Source of the DNA: Alangreenwoodia sp963602445
GTDB lineage: Bacteria; Bacillota; Clostridia; Peptostreptococcales; Anaerovoracaceae
Assembly (NCBI GenBank): GCA_963602445.1
Contig: CAVCIY010000037.1
Location: 1 to 10,096 of the forward strand
DNA: 10,096 nucleotides
Reading direction: 5' to 3'
The notes beneath the pieces were generated by a model, which saw only the letters and a program-made list of their open reading frames with translations, was not told the origin of the DNA and ran no database searches. Made by a program: the position numbers and the translations under genes. Numbering within the stretch: the stretch's first letter is position 1; the number at the start of each line of letters is the position of its first letter. Below, in pieces: positions 1 to 5,859 of the stretch.

Positions 1-17
1 TGACGTGCCTCTAACAT
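1..17 (-). CDS. Possible 5' end of a further gene, cut by the window edge
   Basis: On the minus strand an ATG at 17-15 is preceded, with a 7-nt gap, by AAGGG, and reads Met-Leu-Glu-Ala-Arg before the window ends. It lies about 70 nt downstream of the moaE stop on the same strand, so it could be the next gene of the molybdenum cofactor cluster. Only five codons are visible, so no function can be given. It could equally be a chance start inside the repeat-like sequence that follows moaE. Confidence 0.25.
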
Positions 18-90
18 TAGACTACCCTTAATCTTAGGCATTTTTCCGGCGACGCTCCCCTAACCTTAAGCTCTTTTCGTCAACGCGCCT

Positions 91-501
91 CTAATCATAT
101 ATCTCCTTTTCGATAACGCATTCGGATTTTATCTTGCCTACAAGCGCTTGAAGCGCATCAATGACATGCGGTCGGATATCACCGCCTACCAAAACATACA
201 TGATGTCGTCTCCGACAGAAAGCCGTCCTTCGTTAAGCCAAACCCTCAAGTAATAAATGCCGTCCATTTTATACGCTTCACTGATTGCCGCGTCGACTTT
301 TCCCTGATCGTAGGAAAAATCCAAACCTGTTACAGGCTTTGTATTTTCCGCATTTTGGCGTACCTTAGCCTTTGCGGACTTGCGGACGATTCCGTTGTGG
401 ACAAGATACATGCCGATCTTGCTTGCACTCGCATCAAGTTTTGCTTCCTTAAGCCACTCGTCCATAGAAGGACTTTCTTTTTTAATATCCATTTTATTCA
501 T
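91..501 (-). CDS. moaE: Molybdopterin synthase catalytic subunit MoaE (clostridial type)
   Basis: This 136-residue protein is likely the large subunit of molybdopterin synthase, which with thiocarboxylated MoaD converts cyclic pyranopterin monophosphate to molybdopterin in the cytoplasm. The C-terminal half has the MoaE pattern: a GxLxxGDDIMYVLVGG segment (residues 92-107) and two lysines seven residues apart (K125 and K132), matching catalytic K119 and K126 of E. coli MoaE. R40 in GIVR and R110 also have counterparts (R39, R104), but the position of E. coli H103 appears to be isoleucine. The N-terminal half is divergent. The start at 501 is chosen because GGAAG lies 8 nt upstream. The frame stays open back to 648, but that stretch is repeats with no ribosome binding site. 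It follows moaC by a 164-bp spacer. No moaD is visible, so the small subunit must be encoded elsewhere. Confidence 0.82.
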   Translation of the reverse strand: MNKMDIKKESPSMDEWLKEAKLDASASKIGMYLVHNGIVRKSAKAKVRQNAENTKPVTGLDFSYDQGKVDAAISEAYKMDGIYYLRVWLNEGRLSVGDDIMYVLVGGDIRPHVIDALQALVGKIKSECVIEKEIYD

Positions 502-555
502 TTTGTTCGCTTCCTTTATTTCTATTTTTACTTTAATTTCGGTAAGTGCGTCTGC

Positions 556-582
556 TGCGTTTATTGCGTTTATTGCGTTTAT
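556..582. repeat. Three tandem copies of a 9-bp unit in the moaC-moaE spacer
   Basis: TGCGTTTAT is repeated three times without mismatch, followed by a decayed fourth copy beginning TGCATCTG. Read on the minus strand it gives Asn-Ala-Ile triplets in the frame of moaE, but upstream of its ribosome binding site. Confidence 0.9.
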
Positions 583-592
583 TGCATCTGGT

Positions 593-645
593 TTACGCAT
601 TGTGCACACATTTCCATCAGTGTTCAGCTTACGCATTGTGCACAC
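593..645. repeat. Pair of 17-bp direct repeats in the moaC-moaE spacer
   Basis: TTACGCATTGTGCACAC occurs at 593-609 and again at 629-645, a 36-bp period, so both copies are in the same reading frame. Each copy contains the palindrome GTGCAC. The role is unknown. They could be replication-slippage debris or paired protein-binding sites ahead of moaE. Confidence 0.85.
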
Positions 646-665
646 CATTTCTGTGCTCGCCGCAT

Positions 666-1157
666 TTAGTTTGTTTTCGTTTCGTCTCTTGAAAAATCAC
701 CGTGAACGCCGCCTGTCTTTCGCAGCAAACGAATGTCCGTTATACACATATCCTTCTGCACGGCCTTGCACATATCGTAGACCGTGAGTGCCGCAGTGGA
801 CACCGCAGTCAAGGCTTCCATTTCAACACCGGTCTGACCGTCGCATGATACGCTTGCTTCGATTTCAACACTGCATCTGTCCTCGTCAAGCCAAAGTCTC
901 AAATTGATGCCGCTAATAATGATCGGATGACACATCGGAATAATGTCCGGTGTGCGCTTGGCACCCATCACACCTGCAATCTGCGCCACAGTCAGGACAT
1001 CACCCTTTTTCATGCCGCCGCTTTTAATAAGTGCAAATGTCTCCTTGTTTACGATTACACGCCCGGCGGCTACAGCCGTACGGTTTGATATCGGTTTTTC
1101 TCCTACGTCAACCATCTTGGCCCGTCCCTGGTCATTAAAATGTGTAAAATCCGCCAT
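666..1157 (-). CDS. moaC: Cyclic pyranopterin monophosphate synthase MoaC
   Basis: MoaC converts the 3',8-cyclo-GTP made by MoaA into cyclic pyranopterin monophosphate, the second half of the first step of molybdenum cofactor synthesis. The 163-residue length is normal. Diagnostic segments are MVDVGEKP (15-22), KKGDVLTVAQIAG (50-62), MCHP (75-78), TGVEMEALTAVS (109-120) and YDMCKA (127-132). K51, H77, E112, E114, D128 and K131 fall at the same residue numbers as in E. coli MoaC, including both catalytic lysines, so the enzyme looks intact. The start is certain: AGGAGGA lies 6 nt upstream, inside the last codons of moaA. Only 3 bp separate the moaA stop from this ATG, so translation is probably coupled to moaA. 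The C-terminus carries a short charged tail after the conserved GDF. Confidence 0.97.
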   Translation of the reverse strand: MADFTHFNDQGRAKMVDVGEKPISNRTAVAAGRVIVNKETFALIKSGGMKKGDVLTVAQIAGVMGAKRTPDIIPMCHPIIISGINLRLWLDEDRCSVEIEASVSCDGQTGVEMEALTAVSTAALTVYDMCKAVQKDMCITDIRLLRKTGGVHGDFSRDETKTN

Positions 1158-1160
1158 TAC

Positions 1161-2114
1161 TTATCCTCCTATCTGATTCATGTTGCGTCCGGCCTCGCTC
1201 CTACTCTGCGCAGAGAGCTCGGCATGTTTTGCGGGCTTTGCCGCAATCGCCCTTTGAAATGCTTCACTCATGCCATCATAATCCAATCCCTTGATGGAAA
1301 TTTCGTCATTTGAGTGAAGACACGGCTTGATTTTCCCATCAGCAGTAAGGCGCAGGCGGTTGCAGTTTGCGCAGAAATGATTGCTCACGGGGCTGATCAG
1401 GCCGATATTGCCAAGTGCACCCGGAAGCCTGTAGAGATTTGCCACACCGCCGTCCTGCGTAGCACGCTCGGCATCAGGCAGCTTTTTTAGCACTGCCTCC
1501 GCCGGCAAAAATGCCGCCTGTCCAAACTCATCATGCTCCTGCATCGGCATAAGCTCGATAAATCTCACATCAATCGGATACTCCTTTGTGAGTGATGCAA
1601 ACTCCTGAATTTCATCATCATTGAAACCTCCGATGAGAACAGCGTTGATCTTGACTTTTTCAAAACCGGCGTCAAGTGCCGCATGAAAACCTGCCAAAGC
1701 ATCGTCAAGACTGCCCATTCTTGTGATTCGGGCATATTTGTCCGGATTTAACGTGTCCAGACTCATGTTGACGCGCTTCACACCTGCGGCCTTTAATTCC
1801 TTCGCATATTTAGGAAGCAATATCCCGTTTGTCGTGATACAGACCTCACGTATACCCGGCACAGCAGCACAGCTCTCGCATATGGAAATAATATTTTTCT
1901 TGACAAGAGGTTCGCCGCCCGTGATACGCAGCTTCGCGACCCCAAGAGCAGCAGCGGCGCGAACCGCTTGTACCATCTCTTCCTGCGTAAGCATATTTTC
2001 GTGTGATTTCTTGCAGATACCTTCCTCAGGCATGCAGTAACGGCAGCGAAGATTGCATCGTTCCGTCACCGAAAGCCGAAGATATGTGATCGACCTTCCA
2101 AACAAATCTATCAT
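1161..2114 (-). CDS. moaA: GTP 3',8-cyclase MoaA (radical SAM)
   Basis: MoaA is the radical S-adenosylmethionine enzyme that rearranges GTP to 3',8-cyclo-GTP, starting molybdenum cofactor synthesis. The protein is 317 residues, normal for the family. The SAM-binding cluster motif CNLRCRYC supplies C20, C24 and C27, with GGEP at 66-69. The second 4Fe-4S cluster that binds substrate is supplied by C248, C251 and C265 in FCANCNRLRL and KPC. The protein ends in the conserved Gly-Gly tail (316-317). The start at 2114 is chosen because AAGGAG lies 6 nt upstream and the family begins with this MIDxFGR segment. An in-frame extension to 2303 exists, but it is made of four copies of an 11-residue repeat and has no ribosome binding site. 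The stop region doubles as the moaC ribosome binding site, so the two form one operon. Confidence 0.97.
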   Translation of the reverse strand: MIDLFGRSITYLRLSVTERCNLRCRYCMPEEGICKKSHENMLTQEEMVQAVRAAAALGVAKLRITGGEPLVKKNIISICESCAAVPGIREVCITTNGILLPKYAKELKAAGVKRVNMSLDTLNPDKYARITRMGSLDDALAGFHAALDAGFEKVKINAVLIGGFNDDEIQEFASLTKEYPIDVRFIELMPMQEHDEFGQAAFLPAEAVLKKLPDAERATQDGGVANLYRLPGALGNIGLISPVSNHFCANCNRLRLTADGKIKPCLHSNDEISIKGLDYDGMSEAFQRAIAAKPAKHAELSAQSRSEAGRNMNQIGG

Positions 2115-2138
2115 TGTTTTCTCCTTCTTTATTTTATC

Positions 2139-2270
2139 ATTCGTCTCGTCGCCCGCCGCAGCTTGACCTTTATTCGTCTCATCGCCCGCCGCGGCTTGAC
2201 CTTTATTCGTCTCATCGCCCGCCGCGGCTTGACCTTTATTCGTGTCATCGCCCGCCGCAGCTTGATCTTT
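2139..2270. repeat. Four tandem 33-bp repeats in the moaA leader
   Basis: Four units run 2139-2171, 2172-2204, 2205-2237 and 2238-2270. The middle two are identical and the outer two differ by a few substitutions. The unit is GC-rich around GCCCGCCGCGGC. On the minus strand, in the moaA frame, each unit reads GQAAAGDETNK or a close variant. The array ends 25 bp before the moaA start and lies within the predicted transcript, so it is leader RNA rather than coding if the start at 2114 is right. Confidence 0.93.
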
Positions 2271-2453
2271 ACACATGGCGCCACACAGCCTTATTTTAGA
2301 CATTTTTCGTAGACTGTCGGTTTCGTTCGACTCTGATAAGCATTTGGCATATTGCAGCTTACGACACGATCTTAAAGCTTTTCTTGCCGCTTTTCATGTC
2401 ACTGCCTCATATTAAGAATTTTTCACGTCCCCAATTGGAGGCTTTTGCATGTC
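2271..2453 (-). promoter_or_regulatory. Long moaA 5' leader, candidate structured or riboswitch region
   Basis: The predicted transcript start near 2453 leaves about 340 nt before moaA, far more than translation needs. The first half contains pairable segments on the minus strand: GCCTC with GAGGC around a 29-nt loop, then AGCTT with AAGCT further on. moaA leaders in several bacteria carry the Moco RNA motif. I cannot match its consensus by eye, so this is a position-based suggestion only. A 12-codon open frame (2397-2359, MKSGKKSFKIVS) preceded by GAGG also sits here and could be a leader peptide or chance. Confidence 0.3.
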
Positions 2454-2459
2454 ATTTTT

Positions 2460-2487
2460 ATCATACCGCATGACAGGAAATAGTCAA
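2460..2487 (-). promoter_or_regulatory. Sigma-A type promoter for moaA-moaC-moaE
   Basis: On the minus strand TTGACT (2487-2482) and TATGAT (2465-2460) are separated by 16 bp. The pair lies just after the terminator of the upstream SLH gene and points at moaA, with a start site expected near 2453. Confidence 0.65.
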
Positions 2488-2510
2488 GCAATATGCGACT
2501 CCCTTTTCGA

Positions 2511-2546
2511 TAAAAAATATACCCGGCTGCAAATGCAGCCGGGTAT
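2511..2546 (-). terminator. Intrinsic terminator of the C39/SLH gene
   Basis: A perfect 12-bp stem (2519-2530 with 2535-2546, core CCCGGCTGC) closes on an AAAT loop. On the minus strand it is followed by ATTTTTTA, giving a U-tract in RNA. It lies 30 bp after the stop at 2576 and insulates moaA. Confidence 0.9.
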
Positions 2547-2575
2547 CATAATAATCATTTCAAAAAACCAGCTTA

Positions 2576-3916
2576 CTAGCTTACTCTCAGCGTGCTGTCC
2601 GCAACTCTTGCTACTATAGCTGATGCTTCTGCTCTCGTAATAGAATCTGACGGGTGGAATTTTCCGTCTTCCGAACCTGTGAGAACACCTGATCTGTAAA
2701 GTTTATAAATAGCCTTGCCCGCAGCACTTGTAGAGGATACATCTAAGATAGAACCTGTAGCTACGCTCTTAATTTCAGGAAATACACTGTCAGGAAGTGA
2801 ATTTGCGAGAATCTGTGCAAATTCAAGTCTTGATGCATTTGCTGTCATATTCTTGCTCTTGTAGCTTTCATCTATGATACCATACTGGTATGCATAAGTG
2901 ACATAAGGCTGGTACCATTCCTGTCCTTCAGTTGCTGTGAAGGAAGCGGCATTGCCGTTGTAAGAATTGTGTATGCGAGCTGCGATAGTAATAGTCTGAG
3001 CGAGAGTAATTGTTCCTGAAGGATTATAATACCCATAGGTTCCGCTCATAAGCCCAAGCTCAAATGAAGTCTTCACATATGGCGCATACCATGCATATGA
3101 AGGGATATCACTAAATGTAGTAGTAATATATGTCTTTACCTTTGAAAGCTGAATCACAGGTGAAGCTTCTACCACATCTGTATTCAGCGACTCATCATCT
3201 ACCGCACTGCCGGATGTGGAAGACGAGCTTCCGTTCGTACCGGTATTTGTACTTGGTGTGGTTGTGTTGGTCGTTGTATTCGTAGTCGATTCTGACACAG
3301 CAGGTGTCACTTTGACAGGTGTCGAGGACTTCGAACCTGTATAAGATGCTGATGAAACATACCAGTAACAGTCAATCGCATTTATAATATCTGCTTGCGT
3401 AGCATTTGTCTTAACCTTTCTGAGCCAAGACTTGTCGAGCTGCATCTCGTAAACCGATAATGCAGGATCCGCACAATAGAAAATTCCTGTAGATGCGTCA
3501 TATCTTGTCAAAAGAACTGCATGCGGTACAGATCTGAGATAAATCTCGATTCCTTCCGGATGAGCCTTGAGAAGACTTATAAGCTGAGACTTTTTATCTC
3601 CTGATGACATATCCTTATATGAAACTGTAATGCCTCTGAATGTAAATGAATGTCTGAGTCCCTGTCCTTCGATCCATGCTGCCGATTTCATGGATGATTG
3701 AGTAATGGACTGCCAATCTGTTGCTCCCTGATTGATGGCTGCTTTTCTAACCATCATAACTGCAGAAGCAAGTGTGCATTTTCCTCTTCCGTCCTGCAAA
3801 ACATAAACTGTCTCGCCACTTGCAGTAGTGGCTGCATATGCTGCCGATGTGCCAAAAGATACAATTGACAATACCAGGCATAGGCTGAGAAGAATGCCGG
3901 TCACTTTCTTTATCAT
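2576..3916 (-). CDS. Secreted C39-like cysteine peptidase with three SLH domains
   Basis: This 446-residue exported protein has a signal peptide (about 1-29, cleavage near AYA-A). Its N-terminal domain (about 36-190) looks like the C39/papain-like peptidase fold. Q41 and C47 have the Q-x5-C spacing of oxyanion glutamine and nucleophile, H132 lies in PHAVLLTRYD and D150 in CADP, giving a plausible Cys-His-Asp triad. A Ser/Thr/Asn-rich linker (about 200-240) leads to three SLH domains (about 268-320, 330-375 and 388-440) that would bind secondary cell-wall polymer. The last ends in the typical GxFxPxxxITRAE pattern. The start is supported by GGAGGT 8 nt upstream. It appears to be a single-gene unit with its own promoter and terminator. 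Activity and substrate are unknown: the domain could be a peptidase, a peptide-crosslink hydrolase, or a non-catalytic relative. Confidence 0.85.
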   Translation of the reverse strand: MIKKVTGILLSLCLVLSIVSFGTSAAYAATTASGETVYVLQDGRGKCTLASAVMMVRKAAINQGATDWQSITQSSMKSAAWIEGQGLRHSFTFRGITVSYKDMSSGDKKSQLISLLKAHPEGIEIYLRSVPHAVLLTRYDASTGIFYCADPALSVYEMQLDKSWLRKVKTNATQADIINAIDCYWYVSSASYTGSKSSTPVKVTPAVSESTTNTTTNTTTPSTNTGTNGSSSSTSGSAVDDESLNTDVVEASPVIQLSKVKTYITTTFSDIPSYAWYAPYVKTSFELGLMSGTYGYYNPSGTITLAQTITIAARIHNSYNGNAASFTATEGQEWYQPYVTYAYQYGIIDESYKSKNMTANASRLEFAQILANSLPDSVFPEIKSVATGSILDVSSTSAAGKAIYKLYRSGVLTGSEDGKFHPSDSITRAEASAIVARVADSTLRVS

Positions 3917-4116
3917 TGGAACTTACCTCCGATTCGTTTCGTGTCACTTCACTTCAACTCATTCTGTGTCGGTTTATCTGATTAGATAACTCTATATTTT
4001 GAAATAAAACACAGTTTCTTCATAAATGCAATGCCTAATCATGACAAAAAAAGGCACAACATCGCGTCGAGAAAATACATCTCACACGCTCGTCTCTTCA
4101 ACCAAATTTCGTATTC

Positions 4117-4145
4117 ATTGTACTACTTTTTTGCAAAAAAGTCAA
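4117..4145 (-). promoter_or_regulatory. Sigma-A type promoter for the C39/SLH gene
   Basis: On the minus strand TTGACT (4145-4140) and TACAAT (4122-4117) are exactly 17 bp apart. The start site would be near 4110, giving a 5' UTR of about 190 nt before the ATG at 3916. Within that UTR are two short hairpins, TTATCT/AGATAA (3973-3988) and TGCCT/AGGCA (about 4031-4056). No known riboswitch was recognised. Confidence 0.75.
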
Positions 4146-4152
4146 TGTGTGC

Positions 4153-4170
4153 TTAACTATGTTAACTATG
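4153..4170. repeat. Tandem 9-bp direct repeat next to the -35 box
   Basis: TTAACTATG is repeated twice in direct contact, 7 bp upstream of the -35 hexamer of the C39/SLH promoter. The GTTAAC at the junction is itself palindromic. Position and symmetry fit a regulator binding site, but this is inferred from position alone. Confidence 0.5.
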
Positions 4171-4422
4171 CTATTTTCGTTGATATTTCAATGTTTTCGA
4201 ATTTGTACAGAGGTTGTAATACAATTGTCATGTAATATTTCGATACGCATTGTGTATATTCCTTGTGCTTTTAGCGACCATTCGTTTTCCATATTATGAC
4301 AACCCACAAACTGTTGGATATTTTATCTATTGTACTCACAATATATAGTATCTGCGATATAATTATCCTCTTTTTTGCGATAATATCACCACATGGCGAC
4401 TACGTGCCGAAGCAGCGAGCGG
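4171..4422. other. AT-rich intergenic region, no gene supported
   Basis: This stretch between the apbE stop and the C39/SLH promoter is AT-rich and shows no convincing protein gene and no clear terminator for apbE. The only coding candidate is a 34-codon minus-strand frame starting near 4300 (MENEWSLKAQ...), which lacks a good ribosome binding site. Confidence 0.5.
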
Positions 4423-5682
4423 CTACGTTATAATTGAGCATTTTACGTCTGTTTCGACTGATTTTTCGATACCTTTCGTTATGTGAAGCTTTCCGTCGGT
4501 TGTTACGAAAATTGCATCGAATTCATCTTTGTGTCTGCGCCAATAGTCTGAAGCGCTGTTGAGTCCTTTTACAAACAATGCTGTCGAAAGTGCGTCCGCA
4601 CGAACACCTGAGGCTGATATTATCGTTACTGACAGAAGACCGCTTTCTGCCGGCTTTCCGGTGTGAGGATCGATGATATGGTGATACATTTTTCCGTCTT
4701 CTTCGAAGTAACGCTGATACGAGCCTGATGTGACAGCCGCTTTGTCGGAAATCTTGACTGTTGCGATGTAATCAGCGTCGTCCTCGGGATTTTGAACCGC
4801 TACAGTCCAATCGCCGCCGTCAGTCTTGCTTCCCAAAGCATAGACATTGCCTCCGAGTGAGATAATGGCTGATATAATGCCGTCTTCGCTGAATATCTGA
4901 GCTATGCGGTCCGACAGATATCCCTTTGCTATACCGCCGAGATCTATCGTTGAACCGCCTTCAAGAGTGACCTTGACGGTATTTTTTTCGGTGTCTGTGG
5001 TGTCCTGTGCGACAGATGTGTCCGCATCTGTCTTGTCCGATGATTCTGCGTCTGTCTTGTCCGATGTGTCCGCGTCTGTCGTGCCCGATGTGTCCGCCGC
5101 AATGTCTTCAAGTATGATATTTTCCCAGTTTACTTTGTGCAAGGATTTTTGGATTTCGGCCGACTCCGGCACGCGGTAGTTTTGGCCGTAGAAGCCCCAG
5201 AGGTCCATGATTGGGGCGATCGTGACGTCGAAGGCTCCGTCGGTGTCGGCAGCGACGTCAAGGGCAGTCCGAAGTACGGCTGCGGTATCAGCCGATACTT
5301 CGGTCTGCCCGGTTTCGTTCAATCGGTAAACATCTGAGGCTGCATTTTCGAGATCATCCGTGTCAGATGAATCCGTAGGGATTCTTTCGAAAAGCGCATC
5401 CAGTCTCATGATTTCCGCTTGCGCATCATCAAGAGCAGCCTCAGCCGTTTTTTCATCATCATGATATACAGTCATTGTCATGACTGTGTCCATAGCATAT
5501 ACCGTGCGATCTGCGCAGCCTTCGTATTCTTCTTCGTCGGAACCAGAATCCGAACCCGAACCACCTCTAAAGGCGGACGGATCAAAAGTACATCCGACAA
5601 AAGACAAGCCTATGGATAAAATTATTGATATACTTAGCACCACAGATAATAGCACTGCAAAAATATTCTTTTCTGACTTCAT
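4423..5682 (-). CDS. apbE: FAD:protein FMN transferase ApbE, lipoprotein
   Basis: ApbE covalently attaches FMN from FAD to a Thr or Ser of target flavoproteins (for example RnfG/RnfD or NqrC-type subunits) on the outer face of the membrane, using Mg2+. The 419-residue form begins with a hydrophobic signal ending in FVGC, so C31 is the likely lipidated cysteine. Family segments follow in order: MDTVMTMTVY (64-73), FDVTIAPIMDLWGF (151-164), DLGGIAKGYLSDR (247-259), SLGGNVYALG (275-284), IIDPHTGKPA (336-345) and RADALSTALFVKG (361-373), whose Asp and Thr are metal ligands. An acidic Thr/Asp/Ser repeat (about 198-233) is inserted before DLGGIAKG. The start at 5682 has a GGGGA about 8 nt upstream and yields the lipoprotein signal. 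The frame is open to 5850, but that part is repetitive spacer. No FMN-accepting target lies in the window. Confidence 0.95.
   Translation of the reverse strand: MKSEKNIFAVLLSVVLSISIILSIGLSFVGCTFDPSAFRGGSGSDSGSDEEEYEGCADRTVYAMDTVMTMTVYHDDEKTAEAALDDAQAEIMRLDALFERIPTDSSDTDDLENAASDVYRLNETGQTEVSADTAAVLRTALDVAADTDGAFDVTIAPIMDLWGFYGQNYRVPESAEIQKSLHKVNWENIILEDIAADTSGTTDADTSDKTDAESSDKTDADTSVAQDTTDTEKNTVKVTLEGGSTIDLGGIAKGYLSDRIAQIFSEDGIISAIISLGGNVYALGSKTDGGDWTVAVQNPEDDADYIATVKISDKAAVTSGSYQRYFEEDGKMYHHIIDPHTGKPAESGLLSVTIISASGVRADALSTALFVKGLNSASDYWRRHKDEFDAIFVTTDGKLHITKGIEKSVETDVKCSIIT
5015..5097. repeat. Three-plus tandem 24-bp repeats inside apbE
   Basis: Units run 5015-5038, 5039-5062 and 5063-5086, with a partial fourth from 5087. 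They encode eight-residue blocks such as DTSDKTDA and ESSDKTDA (about residues 198-222). The period keeps the apbE frame. The repeats form an acidic loop insertion that is not part of the conserved fold. Confidence 0.9.
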
Positions 5683-5786
5683 AATAAATCCCCAACTCAA
5701 CGGCTCAACGGCCCAGCGGCACCGAAGCCGCGGCAAAGCACAACAGGAGCACAAACACTCTAACGCACGAACATACGCACCCTGCA

Positions 5787-5850
5787 ACCCGACCGCAAAG
5801 GCTCTGCAACCGAGCGCAAACTCAATGACCCGACCGCAAAGGCTCTGCAA
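5787..5850. repeat. Two 23-bp direct repeats in the nifS-apbE spacer
   Basis: An identical 23-bp sequence, beginning ACCCGACCGCAAAGGCTC, occurs at 5787-5809 and 5828-5850, a 41-bp period. The sequence between them (ACCGAGCGCAAACTCAA) looks like a decayed relative. It fills a GC-rich 177-bp spacer (5683-5859) with no visible promoter or terminator. Confidence 0.9.
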
Positions 5851-5859
5851 AACGTTGGT

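Noticed and set aside
502..648. N-terminal extension of MoaE by 49 residues
   Set aside because: The added residues are encoded by short repeats, no ribosome binding site precedes 648, and GGAAG sits at proper distance from the start at 501.
2139..2270. CRISPR array
   Set aside because: The units are contiguous with no unique spacers, and there are no cas genes nearby.
2115..2303. N-terminal extension of MoaA by 63 residues
   Set aside because: The ATG at 2303 has no ribosome binding site, while AAGGAG is 6 nt before 2114, where the MoaA family normally begins. Kept as a finding because the frame is open through the array.
4026..4235. 69-codon plus-strand open frame
   Set aside because: It overlaps the promoter and 5' UTR of the minus-strand C39/SLH gene, has no ribosome binding site and shows no protein-like pattern.
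4195..4302. 34-codon minus-strand frame beginning MENEWSLKAQ
   Set aside because: Only a weak GGG upstream and no hydrophobic or conserved feature; it could be chance in AT-rich DNA.
4380..4440. Terminator for apbE
   Set aside because: The GC-rich segment just after the stop has only short imperfect pairings and no U-tract directly following on the minus strand.
5683..5850. N-terminal extension of ApbE by 56 residues
   Set aside because: It would bury the lipoprotein signal sequence in the protein interior and is made of direct-repeat spacer.
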